From Aphanomyces cochlioides (Eukaryota; Oomycota; Saprolegniomycetes; Saprolegniales; Verrucalvaceae), in contig JAHQRK010000022.1 in assembly GCA_019828595.1 (NCBI GenBank), forward strand, positions 124,001 through 188,000: a stretch of 64,000 bases of DNA, written 5' to 3'. The translations under genes and the position numbers were made by a program. The notes beneath the pieces were generated by a model. It did no database searches and had not been told where the DNA came from. It saw nothing but the letters and a program-made list of their open reading frames with translations. This document shows, one piece after another, positions 49,834 through 60,954 of the stretch. How positions within the stretch are numbered: position 1 is the first letter of the stretch; every line of letters starts with the position of its first letter.

Positions 49834-52291
49834 GGGAAGCGATCGTTGTGAGATCCGCTAGGTCGCCGTGAATTAAAGTAGGTTCGCTTGGGTGAAACAT
49901 GACTTGATTGTGGAGAGTGATATCCAAATCGTTGCTTTCGTGTAGTTGAAGGATTTTTGTCATGATGTGACACATCGATTCTCCGTCGCCAGTGTACATG
50001 AATTCCATTCTGTTCCATATGTGGAGGCCAAGGTCGGTGTACATCAGGAGTGACATGAGCGTTTCGGAGGATAGACTGCGTTTACCAAGGCGAGAGGGTA
50101 ACGCTGTCACTGGACTTTTTGTTGAGGCCAAAATTGCCGCATCGCTATTGAAATATAGTGGAGCATGAACTGCCATCAATACTTCTGCAATGGCCAGCAC
50201 TTCTTCGACTTCAACTCTGTTGAGGACGATGTCATCATCGGTGATGATTGCCTCGATGAGTGGGAGGTTGTTGACCATCTTCTGGTCACTGAACACCGAG
50301 ATCACGTGGCCGTGAGTGATTGGAGTGCCGAATGTTGCCTCGTAGAGCTGACCAAAAGATTTTGTGCCACCACCAGACGCTCTTAGCCAACGATTAAGCA
50401 GTCGAAGACGAACAAAGTATTCGAAGCTGTCACGATTGGAGACAAAAATTTGGTGCAGTTGCAGTCCAAATTCGATTGGCGCACGTTCTAGATGGATGCA
50501 GATCGTGTCAACACGCCCGTCCGTAATCAATTTCAATAAGTTGAAGGAATCGTGCGCTAACGCTTCCTTAACTTGGGCCGGGATATGTTGTGGTGCGTTT
50601 TGAGCCTTGGTGTCAAGGTCGTTGAGCTCGGCAAGTATGGCATCGAGAGACTTCTCAAACCTTTGGATTGAGCCCTCGTGGGGTTTGATCCCGCTAATGA
50701 ACTCTTCAGCGGCAACGTGCACCTTGTCACCAGATTTGAGTGTCAGCTTTGGAACAATTACTTTGACAGTGGTGTTGCCAACTGTCGTTTCGTGTTCCTC
50801 GGGCTCAACATTAGCGCGTTCGTCCAGAGCCGCAAACATGTTCGGGGAGATCCAAGGACGATCAGGAGCTGGGATTGAGCCAGCGGAGATTGGGGTTTTC
50901 TTTCTTTTGCCTGTAGTTTGAACTTCAGTCCATTCCTTGTTGCTGTCTCGGGTCGTTTTCTGCCGTTTGGCAGTGGATGTCGAGACAGCGGCGTCTCCCC
51001 GTGGGCGGTGAGGGGTTGCGTGAAGTCCATGTTGGGTGGCGATTACATCGAGGTCAAGGCGCGCGAGCTTCTTGTCACGGTAAAACCATCCTTGACCAAA
51101 CACGCGGAGGCACCGACCCTTGAAAATGAATTCTTCAATTGATCGACCGTCATTGTGCATAGATTCGGGTATAGCTGTCCCTTCAAAATACAAGCGATAA
51201 CGAGAGCTAGCCAAGCCAGTCGTCGAGGAAACTGTGGAGTATGAGCCCCACAAAAAGCGCGGCTCAAGCTTTGACATGATGCTGAACATGAGACGTTCTT
51301 CATCCTGTCCTTGGAGACCAGATGGGATATCGATGAAATATCCATCAAGTATATGGGGCTCAGTCATGACAAATCTCTGAGAGCTGCCATCCTTTGCCAC
51401 TTGGATCTTGAGAGAGACTCCACGCAGCTTTTTAAGAGCATCTTCAGAGGCTATGCCCCACTTGAGAAGACGATTGGAGACATCTTTCTCGCACTTGATG
51501 ACATCGACAAATGCATCGTCCAAATCAAGCGCTTGGTTGTCAAACAATAGAGATGTCATTGCCTTGGAGATGTCGATGTATTTGGTGTATTGGCCAGTGG
51601 ACATTTGTAGCCAGCCAACAACATCTCTGGGGGAATGTTTTTGGATGGGCAAAGTGTCGTCAAACGTGAGAGATCCTGTCGCGCGTTTTTGCAACAAGGA
51701 CGCCAGCTCGGCCATAGTTGGTCGATAATGGCCGACGTCACTGTTCCGCTGAGCCTTGGCAGATTTAGCTCTCTGCTTGGCTTGGAATTCCCACACGCAT
51801 TCGTTTGGCTTTTTGGTCGAGGTGTTCGACTCGGGTGGTATTGGCACGGAGCGTGTTGTAGCAGGAGGCGAGGCATCGATTTGAGCTTCAGGCTCCATTT
51901 CCACATCAACATTGGTGTCGCGAATCGATTGGTCTTCAGAGCGCGGCTCCAGCTCAGTGGCTTGAGTAATCGGTGGGGTATGTGGTTGGTTGTTGTTGGA
52001 GATATCCTCTATGTCTTCATCAGGCATCGGAGAAACATTATCCTTGTTGACAGTTTTGTCGCTGGTACGAGCGCTTGGTAATGGCACGCGACCACCGAGT
52101 GTAGCAAGACGTATGGGCGGTTGAGCAGCAGGCGGAGTTTTGTCGATGATTGAGTCAGGTTCATCGTCATCATCATCGTCAACAATCACCTCCATGATAC
52201 TAGAAGCGTCCGAGGTATTGCGAAAGGGAGAGGCAGAAAAAGCTGAGGGCTTGTGTGCATGAGCACGGCTGGAAGAGCGGGTAGTCGCCAT
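49826..52291 (-). CDS. ORF1 of A6 (nucleocapsid-like), 821 aa
   Basis: Intact; ATG at 52289-52291. Differs from A4 by a few residues, e.g. Gly in THGHVISV where A4 has Asp, and Arg in QSIRDT where A4 has Cys. Conserved core and basic clusters are unchanged. Confidence 0.87.
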   Translation of the reverse strand: MATTRSSSRAHAHKPSAFSASPFRNTSDASSIMEVIVDDDDDDEPDSIIDKTPPAAQPPIRLATLGGRVPLPSARTSDKTVNKDNVSPMPDEDIEDISNNNQPHTPPITQATELEPRSEDQSIRDTNVDVEMEPEAQIDASPPATTRSVPIPPESNTSTKKPNECVWEFQAKQRAKSAKAQRNSDVGHYRPTMAELASLLQKRATGSLTFDDTLPIQKHSPRDVVGWLQMSTGQYTKYIDISKAMTSLLFDNQALDLDDAFVDVIKCEKDVSNRLLKWGIASEDALKKLRGVSLKIQVAKDGSSQRFVMTEPHILDGYFIDIPSGLQGQDEERLMFSIMSKLEPRFLWGSYSTVSSTTGLASSRYRLYFEGTAIPESMHNDGRSIEEFIFKGRCLRVFGQGWFYRDKKLARLDLDVIATQHGLHATPHRPRGDAAVSTSTAKRQKTTRDSNKEWTEVQTTGKRKKTPISAGSIPAPDRPWISPNMFAALDERANVEPEEHETTVGNTTVKVIVPKLTLKSGDKVHVAAEEFISGIKPHEGSIQRFEKSLDAILAELNDLDTKAQNAPQHIPAQVKEALAHDSFNLLKLITDGRVDTICIHLERAPIEFGLQLHQIFVSNRDSFEYFVRLRLLNRWLRASGGGTKSFGQLYEATFGTPITHGHVISVFSDQKMVNNLPLIEAIITDDDIVLNRVEVEEVLAIAEVLMAVHAPLYFNSDAAILASTKSPVTALPSRLGKRSLSSETLMSLLMYTDLGLHIWNRMEFMYTGDGESMCHIMTKILQLHESNDLDITLHNQVMFHPSEPTLIHGDLADLTTIASRG

Positions 52292-52343
52292 GTTGTCAGT
52301 TTTGGACAGTGGTACTGCGGGGTAGCTGGCAAATTGGAAACTC
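52292..52343 (-). promoter_or_regulatory. Family A 5' leader of A6
   Basis: Same leader as A1 and A4 plus one extra base at the junction, consistent with a non-templated addition at second-strand joining. Confidence 0.5.
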
Positions 52344-52357
52344 GCCGCGATAGCTCA
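52344..52357 (+). repeat. tRNA-Phe nt 1-14 remnant (A6/A7 boundary)
   Basis: gccgcgatagctca between the A6 leader and the A7 3' end. Confidence 0.95.
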
Positions 52358-52435
52358 ATGTCAATGGGGAGTCTATTTGTAGTTAATGTAAACTACAAAC
52401 TAATATTGCCCGAAGGCTCATCCCATTTCCAACTG

Positions 52436-53650
52436 CTAGGCTGAATTGGAAATCAATTTGGCTTTTCGTTTTCTTGATTCGCTTCGACGTTGGGACTTCG
52501 ATTTCTTCGGTGTTTGTAAGCTAACACGGCGAATATGTCGGATAAAACTGACTCTTGGCATCTGACCCAGGGGGTATACATTTTCATTGTCTTGGATCAT
52601 ACATAGACTTCGGTCTATGCAGCGCTTGTATCGCTTGGCGAGGACCCAGCAATGGGATGTTGAATCAGTGACAGAAACAACCAAGAATTCTCCGTCAGGC
52701 TCATCCAATATCGCTCTACAGATATCACGAATTGGATCACCCACCGATTGCTTGAGCAGTTGACGGGAGAATATGGCGTCGTTGTAGTGGAATCCATGTG
52801 TGTATGCCAGCTTGAGAAAATCATGCATCTTGGAAGGGGGAATGCCCGCGTCTTGAGGAACTCCATGGGCCTCTTTGAAACCCGAAATGACTTCTTCGCT
52901 GAGCTCAAAATTGGAGACATTCAAATTGGTAGCAACGATTCGGATTGCAGCCGCAAGACAAGATTTGTCACTGTTGTTGCCAATTTCTAGCCACAGAGGA
53001 TCCATCGCTCGAAATTCAGCAAGCGTTGGGGCGAGACCAGTGTTCGTGAGGAAGTGGGCTCCAGCTTGTCGCCATCGTTGGTACATCGCCACGGCTTCTT
53101 GACACCCGCTGAGGTCTTTTTCGTCGAACCAGTCTTTGTCGAGTCCATCCGGGCGTTGAAACTTCCAGTTGACTTGGTATTGAATAGTTGAAATTCGATT
53201 TCGCATTGATGCCACTTCGCGGTGGTCATCGATAAACAACACTTCATCGATGTCATCATCGTCGGTTGGAATTCGCAGAGTGCGTGGGCGGTTGGTTGGG
53301 GCATCAGCCGTTGTCGCATTCGTTTGTGGCCTGGCTGGAACAGAAACATCGTCCAATAGATCCATGAGGGATGGTAGCGGAGATCCATTGTCATTGCCCA
53401 AGGGGTCAAATTCGCGGGTGCTCGAGTTCAAAATGGACATATCAGGAGTAAATTGGTGTTCTTCAGTTGTAACTGGACTTGAAGGACGAGTGTCGGATGA
53501 TTGCGTCATAGGTACAGAAATCTCAACTCCATCCACTCCCTCAAGAGTAATCCCTGGAGACATCGAGCTCCCCACACCTCGTGTAGTTATGGGTCTCGAC
53601 GTCTGCGCGGGGAGTACGCTATCGGCAGTGAAAATCGTTGAAGCTTCCAT
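52436..53650 (-). CDS. ORF3 of A7, chromodomain/cysteine-peptidase-like, 404 aa
   Basis: Intact frame from ATG 53648-53650. The variable A run lies upstream of this ATG and does not touch the coding part. Confidence 0.82.
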   Translation of the reverse strand: MEASTIFTADSVLPAQTSRPITTRGVGSSMSPGITLEGVDGVEISVPMTQSSDTRPSSPVTTEEHQFTPDMSILNSSTREFDPLGNDNGSPLPSLMDLLDDVSVPARPQTNATTADAPTNRPRTLRIPTDDDDIDEVLFIDDHREVASMRNRISTIQYQVNWKFQRPDGLDKDWFDEKDLSGCQEAVAMYQRWRQAGAHFLTNTGLAPTLAEFRAMDPLWLEIGNNSDKSCLAAAIRIVATNLNVSNFELSEEVISGFKEAHGVPQDAGIPPSKMHDFLKLAYTHGFHYNDAIFSRQLLKQSVGDPIRDICRAILDEPDGEFLVVSVTDSTSHCWVLAKRYKRCIDRSLCMIQDNENVYPLGQMPRVSFIRHIRRVSLQTPKKSKSQRRSESRKRKAKLISNSA

Positions 53651-53810
53651 TGTTGTTGTCTTGGGTAAAATCAAAAGTGAGTCTTGGAGAATTGTTTTGA
53701 GATTCTCACTGAACTTATTCTCAGTTGCGACACTTGAGTCAGGCACGATTTGATTGGGCAGTGAAATGTTTTGCGCGGATCGTGAGTGATGGTCGCCAGG
53801 ATTCCCAATC

Positions 53811-53827
53811 AAAAAAAAAAAAAAAAA
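53811..53827 (+). repeat. A17 tract between ORF2 and ORF3 of A7
   Basis: Expansion of the short A run at the same place as the A20 tract in A2. Here the preceding 'aatc' is retained. Confidence 0.95.
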
Positions 53828-53875
53828 TTCAGCTGGGATACCAAGTCAAGAATACAGCTGGGGCTTGTAATCAAA

Positions 53876-55106
53876 TTACTGGTGTTCAACTCGAAAAGAC
53901 ATGGGATATTTTTCGAATAGCTCGTTGTATCCAGCTTGAGAGAAAAGGACTGAGACCGCTTCGATGATGTTTCGATAGTCGAAGTCGTCAGGCGAGAGCA
54001 AACGAATTGTTCGCCTGATGGAAGCTGTCCAACTGACAAATATAATCTCGTTCCATAGTAAAATCGGTAGAGGCCTTTTGCCATCGAACTTGGTTGCATT
54101 TCTTTGAGTCCATAAGGAGTACGTGATGGAAGCACAAAGGAGGGACCATAATTTGAATAATGCGTCATGCAGGTGTTTTCCTCGCGTATTGGTCTTGAAG
54201 CGACTGATATTCGTGGTGGTTGCCCAATCAAACTTAACACCATAAGCACTCCATGCTCGCTCTTGGAACATCCAAACTTGATGTACATGATGACATGTAT
54301 GGAAGGCATGATGAAAAGTCTCAACATCCGAGCAATCTTCGTAGACACAACAAATAGCGTCAGGGTTTTGGATCTGCATATAGGAAAACCTCGAGTTGAC
54401 GGGTAACATCTTCATGTGCAATCGAAACCATACATCGCCTTGAACAGGTGGAGGTAGATTACACACAGTACGAATGAGACGGATATACTTTGCTATGTCT
54501 TTGTCAGTTCTTGTCGTAGTCTTCATAGGATGTATAGCTTCAGTCTGGGGGGCGTGGTAAGCTAAATGCACCACGTTTTTCTTGGGCCACGACTCGAAAG
54601 GTAAATCAGCATCCTTGATTCTGGCTGTAAACGGATGTTGACAAGTCGGGACATTAGGCAGTGGCGACCCTTGCCGAATGTCAAACGATCGAACAACTTT
54701 GTCGAAGATTCGTGTGAGTTGATTGTAAATGTCGGTTGTGCGGGGCAATGTGGCAAAGTCCATGACTCCGTCCTGGTTTAGACAAACTTGGGCAGCTGGA
54801 TTGTTCGACGACATTCGGTTCACGAACATGGTCTCTGTTGGCCAAGCGCCATGTGGGGTCAGGAAATCCTTCAGGCATCTGAGACCATTTTTGGCCCCGT
54901 GGCGGCACCAGAGACGCATGTCTTCATCTTTCACGACATTTGCTAACATCTTAGCAGAGCCGAAGTGCATTGCGTCGTAGGCTGTGAGCCATACCGGGAG
55001 GTTCAGTACCGTGTCGAGATTTGGAGGCACGCCGATTCGCTTACTCATGTCTGTGGCTGACCAATGTTTCCAAGTATCAAGCCACAGTGGATGGAGCTCG
55101 CGAAGC
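53876..55106 (-). pseudogene. ORF2 of A7, C-terminal fragment
   Basis: Starts at about residue 962, downstream of the RT domain. It keeps only the C-terminal region with the zinc cluster. Shares Ser in RAWSAYGV with A6. Confidence 0.92.
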
Positions 55107-55120
55107 GCCGCGATAGCTCA
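55107..55120 (+). repeat. tRNA-Phe nt 1-14 remnant (A7/B1 boundary)
   Basis: gccgcgatagctca followed by the family B 3' end (ctgcaatgggg). Confidence 0.95.
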
Positions 55121-55138
55121 CTGCAATGGGGAGGTATA

Positions 55139-55163
55139 TTAATAGACTTTAAATATCTACTAA
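55139..55163 (-). other. Family B 3'-terminal hairpin
   Basis: TTAATAGA and TCTACTAA pair at seven of eight positions around the loop ctttaaata. It lies at the same place as the family A hairpin but has unrelated sequence. In B2 (56661-56685) the only change falls in the loop (ctttcaata). Confidence 0.6.
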
Positions 55164-55276
55164 TACTAATATTGCCTACTAACGGCTCATCCCACTTCCA
55201 AATGCTTCAGCAGATTTTCTACCTTGGGCTTTGGAGTACAGCGATTTTTGACTTTTGAATAAATACTTGGGGCTTG

Positions 55277-56628
55277 TTAATTTGGGGTTGAAGGTTGGAG
55301 CGCGAGCAAAGTCGGGTACTTGGCTACCAGTGGGCGATAGACAGGTTGTCTATGCAAAGTATTGATTGCTGAAATTGCTTCCACTCGTTGAGGGCTGTCA
55401 ACTTCTTGGAGGCGAAGCCATCTGCGGATCGATGCATGCCATCGGATGAAGCTGACTTCTTGCCAAATTTCTGGCGGAGGCGGCTCCTTCGATTCGAACT
55501 TGGCGGCGTTGTGCGTTGTCCAAATATAGTGAAGGTTGGAAGCACACAGAAGAGCCCAGAGCACAAACAGTATGTCTTGAAGCTGGCTACCGCGTTCGTT
55601 GACTTGAAAGCGGTCGATGTTGGTGATGGCAGTCCAATCGAAATTGACACCGAAGCATCGCCAAGCGGTCGCGTGAAAACGCCAAAGGGGATACACGCGA
55701 GAGCAGGTGTGGAAGGCGTGGTGTTGGTTCTCCGGTGCGTCGCAATTGGTATAGACACAGCAAATTACGTCTGGCTGCTGAGGTTGCAAGTAGAACAAGC
55801 GCGAGTTGACAGGCAGCATGTTGAACAACAGTCGAAACCAAACGTCGCCATGGAGGGGAGGCGGCCAACGGCATGTTTTGCGGATGAGTCGCACGTAGGT
55901 CGCAATATCTTGTTGCTCGACGCGGGACGATGTCGCCACTGGGTGCGGTTTTCCATCCGAAGGGGCGTGATGCGCCAAACGTGATACGAGTCGCTTGGGC
56001 CAACGCTCGAAGGATAGCAATTGATCTTTGAAAAGTGCCTTGAAAGGGTGACTTGTTGTATCGATATCGGTCAAAGCAGTTCCAGTTCGAACGCCAGACG
56101 TGCGGAGGACTTGGTCGAATATCTTGGTGAGGTGGCTATAAACTTGACCAGCACGTTCGGGTGCTGCAAATCCCATCGCGCCGTTCGCTTGTAACGTCAC
56201 TTGTGCCGCACGGTTGTTGGATGACAGTCGATCAATAAACGCAGCTCTTGTAGGCCATGTCCCTTGCCGTGTCAAGAAGTCTTTGAGGCAGTGGAAACCG
56301 TTTTGAGACGCATGTCTACACCATCGACGACACAGAGCAGTCTTCACGACATTTGATGTAGCACCCGCAGGACCAACTTGCAGAGCGGGGTAGGATGTCA
56401 GCCACACGGGGAGGTTCAAAAGTTCTTCGAGGCTTGGTGGCGAAGCGGTTCGCTTGGCCATAGGTGTGGCGGCCCATTGATGCCAAATGTCGTGCCAAAG
56501 AGGATGCAGCTCCCACAAAAACAACCACTTGGAGCTGTGGTTGGGGAAGTACGTGAGAAAGTCGAACGGGTGGGTGTCGCGATACAGCTTGTTCATGACA
56601 CGGGAAAATTGTCGCTTGACAAGCAACC
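55277..56628 (-). pseudogene. ORF2 of B1, C-terminal fragment
   Basis: Starts at about residue 935 of B ORF2. The zinc cluster is intact here (TNC where B2 has a stop), which makes B1 the reference for the complete B C-terminus. No RT catalytic motif remains. Confidence 0.92.
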
Positions 56629-56642
56629 GCCGCGATAGCTCA
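56629..56642 (+). repeat. tRNA-Phe nt 1-14 remnant (B1/B2 boundary)
   Basis: gccgcgatagctca followed by the B2 3' end. Confidence 0.95.
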
Positions 56643-56799
56643 CTGCAATGGGGAGGTATATTAATAGACTTTCAATATCTACTAATACTAATATTGCCTA
56701 CTAACGGCTCATCCCACTTCCAAATGCTTCAGCATATTTTCTACTTTGGGCTTTGGAGTACAGCGATTTTTGACTTGTTGAATAAATACTTGGGGCTTG

Positions 56800-59700
56800 T
56801 TAATTTGGGGCTGAAGGTTGGAGCGCGAGCAAAGTCGGGTACTTGGCTACCAGTGGGCGATAGACAGGTTGTCTATGCAAAGTATTGATTGCTGAAATTG
56901 CTTCCACTCGTTGAGGGCTGTCAACTTCTTGGAGGCGAAGCCATCTGCGGATCGATGCATGCCATCGGATGAAGCTGACTTCTTGCCAAATTTCTGGCGG
57001 AGGCGGCTCCTTCGATTCGAACTTGGCGGCGTTGTGCGTTGTCCAAATATAGTGAAGGTTGGAAGCACACAGAAGAGCCCAGAGCACAAACAGTATGTCT
57101 TGAAGCTGGCTACCGCGTTCGTTGACTTGAAAGCGGTCGATGTTGGTGATGGCAGTCCAATCGAAATTGACACCGAAGCATCGCCAAGCGGTCGCGTGAA
57201 AACGCCAAAGGGGATACACGCGAGAGCAGGTGTGGAAGGCGTGGTGTTGGTTCTCCGGTGCGTCTCAATTGGTATAGACACAGCAAATTACGTCTGGCTG
57301 CTGAGGTTGCAAGTAGAACAAGCGCGAGTTGACAGGCAGCATGTTGAACAACAGTCGAAACCAAACGTCGCCATGGAGGGGAGGCGGCCAACGGCATGTT
57401 TTGCGGATGAGTCGCACGTAGGTCGCAATATCTTGTTGCTCGACGCGGGACGATGTCGCCACTGGGTGCGGTTTTCCATCCGAAGGGGCGTGATGCGCCA
57501 AACGTGATACGAGTCGCTTGGGCCAACGCTCGAAGGATAGCAATTGATCTTTGAAAAGTGCCTTGAAAGGGTGACTTGTTGTATCGATATCGGTCAAAGC
57601 AGTTCCAGTTCGAACGCCAGACGTGCGGAGGACTTGGTCGAATATCTTGGTGAGGTGGCTATAAACTTGACCAGCACGTTCGGGTGCTGCAAATCCCATC
57701 GCGCCGTTCGCTTGTAACGTCACTTGTGCCGCACGGTTGTTGGATGACAGTCGATCAATAAACGCAGCTCTTGTAGGCCATGTCCCTTGCCGTGTCAAGA
57801 AGTCTTTGAGGCAGTGGAAACCGTTTTGAGACGCATGTCTACACCATCGACGACACAGAGCAGTCTTCACGACATTTGATGTAGCACCCGCAGGACCAAC
57901 TTGCAGAGCGGGGTAGGATGTCAGCCACACGGGGAGGTTCAAAAGTTCTTCGAGGCTTGGTGGCGAAGCGGTTCGCTTGGCCATAGGTGTGGCGGCCCAT
58001 TGATGCCAAATGTCGTGCCAAAGAGGATGCAGCTCCCACAAAAACAACCACTTGGAGCTGTGGTTGGGGAAGTACGTGAGAAAGTCGAACGGGTGGGTGT
58101 CGCGATACAGCTTGTTCATGACACGGGAAAATTGTCTCTTGACAAGCAACTTCCATGGGGCAAATGTGTTGGGTGAATTGGGCTGCATCAAGAGTTGGAG
58201 CCGCAGCAGTCGCTGAGTCCGAAGCTTCGAAGCCACATGCGGAATACCGAGGCCGAGTTTTTGATCGAACTGCCACTTGCGGCAAATAGTTGAGCGATGA
58301 TGGTCGGTGATTTGCGTCTTCCGACCAAGGATGTACTTGTTGACCATTCTTTGCCAAACGGCAACCATCGTTGGAGGCACATACACTGCAGCCGTGACAT
58401 GCCATAACAACGACAACAACATGGTCGATACGATGAGTTTGCGGCCTTGGATGGTTCGCGCACGACTTCCCCACGTTTGAAACGCAGCCAGAAACTTGTC
58501 GTTCAGTTGCTGGACTTGAAAATCGCGCGGCAGTCGGTGGCCAAAGAGAATACCAAGGTATTTCACTGGCTTCTCGCTCGGCAAGACGTTCAAGAGGCCA
58601 CCATCGTCGATGTCTTCGATATCGAGATTGTTGTTGAGCGCCAAAGTCATGCACTTGGCAACGTTGAGACGAGCTCCAGACACAGAGCAAAAGTCTTCGA
58701 CAATTGCCATTTGCTCGACCGCCGCTTGGAGGGATGACGAGAGTAGAGTCGTGTCGTCGGCAAAGTAGATGCTCGTCAGTGAGTCTCCATTTGGAAGGGG
58801 AATACCAAAATCAGGAGATCCGCGTAGCATTTCGCCGAGTGGCTCGAGGTAAAGTACGAAGAGCATGCACGATAGGGGGCAACCTTGCTTGACTCCGCGG
58901 GTAGGCCGTATGGTAGGGCCAAGACCGTCGTTGAAAATGATCTGGACCAGAGGCGTATTGTAAAGCAACTGAACCCAAGACACAAATGTGGGACCGATGT
59001 TCATCTCCTTGAGTACGTCGAAGAGAAAGCCTTGGTCAACCATATCGTATGCCTTGGAAAAGTCGAGAAACGTCGCGTAGTAGTCGTGGTCTTCATTGGT
59101 ACAGAAAGTCTGCAATGCTTGTACCAGCATCACGTGGTCGTGCAAGCGACGGCCAGGGACAAAACCAGCTTGGCTTGGGTGAGCGAGGTATGGGGCAACT
59201 TGTGCAAGACGGTAGGCCAGCGCCCGCGATAGAATCTTGACTTCAACCGACATGAGAGTAATCGGCCGATAGTTGCCAGGGTCGCCTCTGTCTCCAGCCT
59301 TGAACAAGAGCGCCACTGCACTTCGGCGTTGTTGGAGCAGGAGGTGACCGTGATGGGTGAGTTGGTAGTTGAACACCTTGAGCAGGATTTGGGCGAATAC
59401 GTCCGGGGAGACTTGAAAGAAAGCTGCAGGCCAGCCGTCTGAACCAGGAGACTTGTTCGGGTTCATAGACTTGAGCGCGCCACACAGGTCTTCCGCCGTG
59501 AGAGGACTTTCCAGAGCGTCGCGCTGTTCTTGAGTGAGACGTCGAGTAATGGCTCGAATGATAGCTCGGCGACGGGCCCGATTCAACGGTGGTTGGTCTC
59601 TTGGAGTGACCATGATGTTTTTCCAATGAGACGTAAAACCAGCCTTGACTTCAGACGGGTCAGTCGACGTTGCACCGTTGATTGTCACGGACGAGAGCGG

Positions 59701-60954
59701 CACTTTGATCCCCTTGGGTCGACGAAAAAAGTGACTGGTACCTCGCTCGTTGACGTTGGCGTGAAAGTCGAATTGCTGATCCAGGTTGAACTGTCGGTAC
59801 TCGCTGCGGGCAGTGTCAAGGGCTTGACGGGCGGTATTAACAATGGATGTCTCAACGAGTCCCATGTCGAATGCTCGGCGGGAAGTAAGCCACTTCATCT
59901 TGAGGCTGTTGAGTGTGTACTTCATCGAGTCAATGTACTGGCGATGACTGACTTGGAGACGCTTCTTCATTCTCTTCAACCAGCCGTACCACTTTGCGCC
60001 AAAGTTTTGAGTGTCGTCTGCGCGCATCTCGTCCAAAAGTTGATTGGCTTCGGCCTTGATCGCTGCGACTACTTGAGGGTTCTTTAAGAGCTCACGGGGG
60101 AGGCGCCAGTAACTTCGGTCGGGAGCTCGCTGCTCGCAGGAGAGGACCACTTTGTGTTCCATGTGGTCGCCTGCAAAGCTGCTTGGGGAATAGCTTGAAC
60201 GTGCGTACGTTTGAGCGACGATATCTTGGTCCACAAACAGGTAGTCGAGGCGGTTGCTTCGACCAGGGCCGCTGTAAACGCGCTCGTTGGGGTGGTGCAT
60301 CCTCCACGCATCGATAACACCAAGTGCTGAAAGCCAGGCAATGCATTCCGCCTTACCAGCGTTGTGGTCTTGGCGAGGTCGAGTCGCGTCCAGATGCTCC
60401 TCCAGGGGTAAGTTGAAATCGCCTCCGACAAAGTGAATGCTGTCGTCTTCAAAGTCGCGAGGCAGATCGTCGAAAAACGGTGCTCGAGAGTGAGCGATAA
60501 CCGGGGCATAGACGTTGTGAAAGTACACAGGAACGCCGTCCCACTGAGTTCGAACAACCATGTATCTTCCAGGTCGGTCATGGGTGGTCAAGTGTTGCAG
60601 GTCGAGGAATCCAGGCATGGATCCATGGAAATACGATGCCACACCGCAGCGCCGATTGTTGAGTGAGTCGACGCGATCAGTGCGGAGATCGTTGGTGAAG
60701 AGCTTGTATTTGCCAACGCCTACTTCGTTGTTGAGGTGGAGTTGGAAGGTTTCGAGATGTTTGATGTTATTGATTTTGGTTTCTTGAAAGAAAACGGCTT
60801 GGGTCGGAATTTGGAGTCGCCGCGCCACAAGATGTCCGTTGTCTTTCAGCCCATTGAGGTTGGCAGTGGTCAGTTCGAGTATGGGGAACTTGGTGAAGAG
60901 ACCGGCCGCGACCACCTTAGCCACGGAACGCGACAGACGTTGCGTTCGCAACAT
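56800..60954 (-). pseudogene. ORF2 of B2: AP endonuclease-reverse transcriptase with a late nonsense codon
   Basis: Open from ATG (60952-60954) for 1229 codons, then TGA at 57265-57267 where B1 reads TGC. The hit residue is the second Cys of the C-terminal zinc cluster (YTNC). The remaining ~154 codons continue in frame to TAA at 56800. Endonuclease (QETK, GGDFN, RLDY, GDH) and RT motifs (NYRPITL, FLDFSKAYD, RGVKQGCPLS, YFADD) are intact. Unlike A and C, an ATG lies upstream, overlapping ORF1 by 38 nt in the +1 frame. Readthrough cannot be excluded, but loss of function is the simpler reading. Confidence 0.9.

Larger units (their letters stand above)
44212..52343 (-). mobile_element. Family A retrotransposon, copy A6 (full length, intact)
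   Basis: 8132 bp with all three ORFs open. The 5' junction has one extra C before the next remnant (aaactcgccgcg). It is the leftmost of four stacked elements, so by the insertion logic it is the oldest of this stack, yet it carries no disabling lesion. Confidence 0.96.
52358..55106 (-). mobile_element. Family A retrotransposon, copy A7 (5'-truncated)
   Basis: 2749 bp: 3' UTR, ORF3 and the last ~410 codons of ORF2, ending directly at the next remnant with no extra base. Confidence 0.95.
55121..56628 (-). mobile_element. Family B retrotransposon, copy B1 (5'-truncated)
   Basis: 1508 bp: the 156-nt family B 3' UTR and the last ~450 codons of ORF2. There is no ORF3 downstream of ORF2, unlike family A. 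One extra C sits at the 5' junction. Confidence 0.95.
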
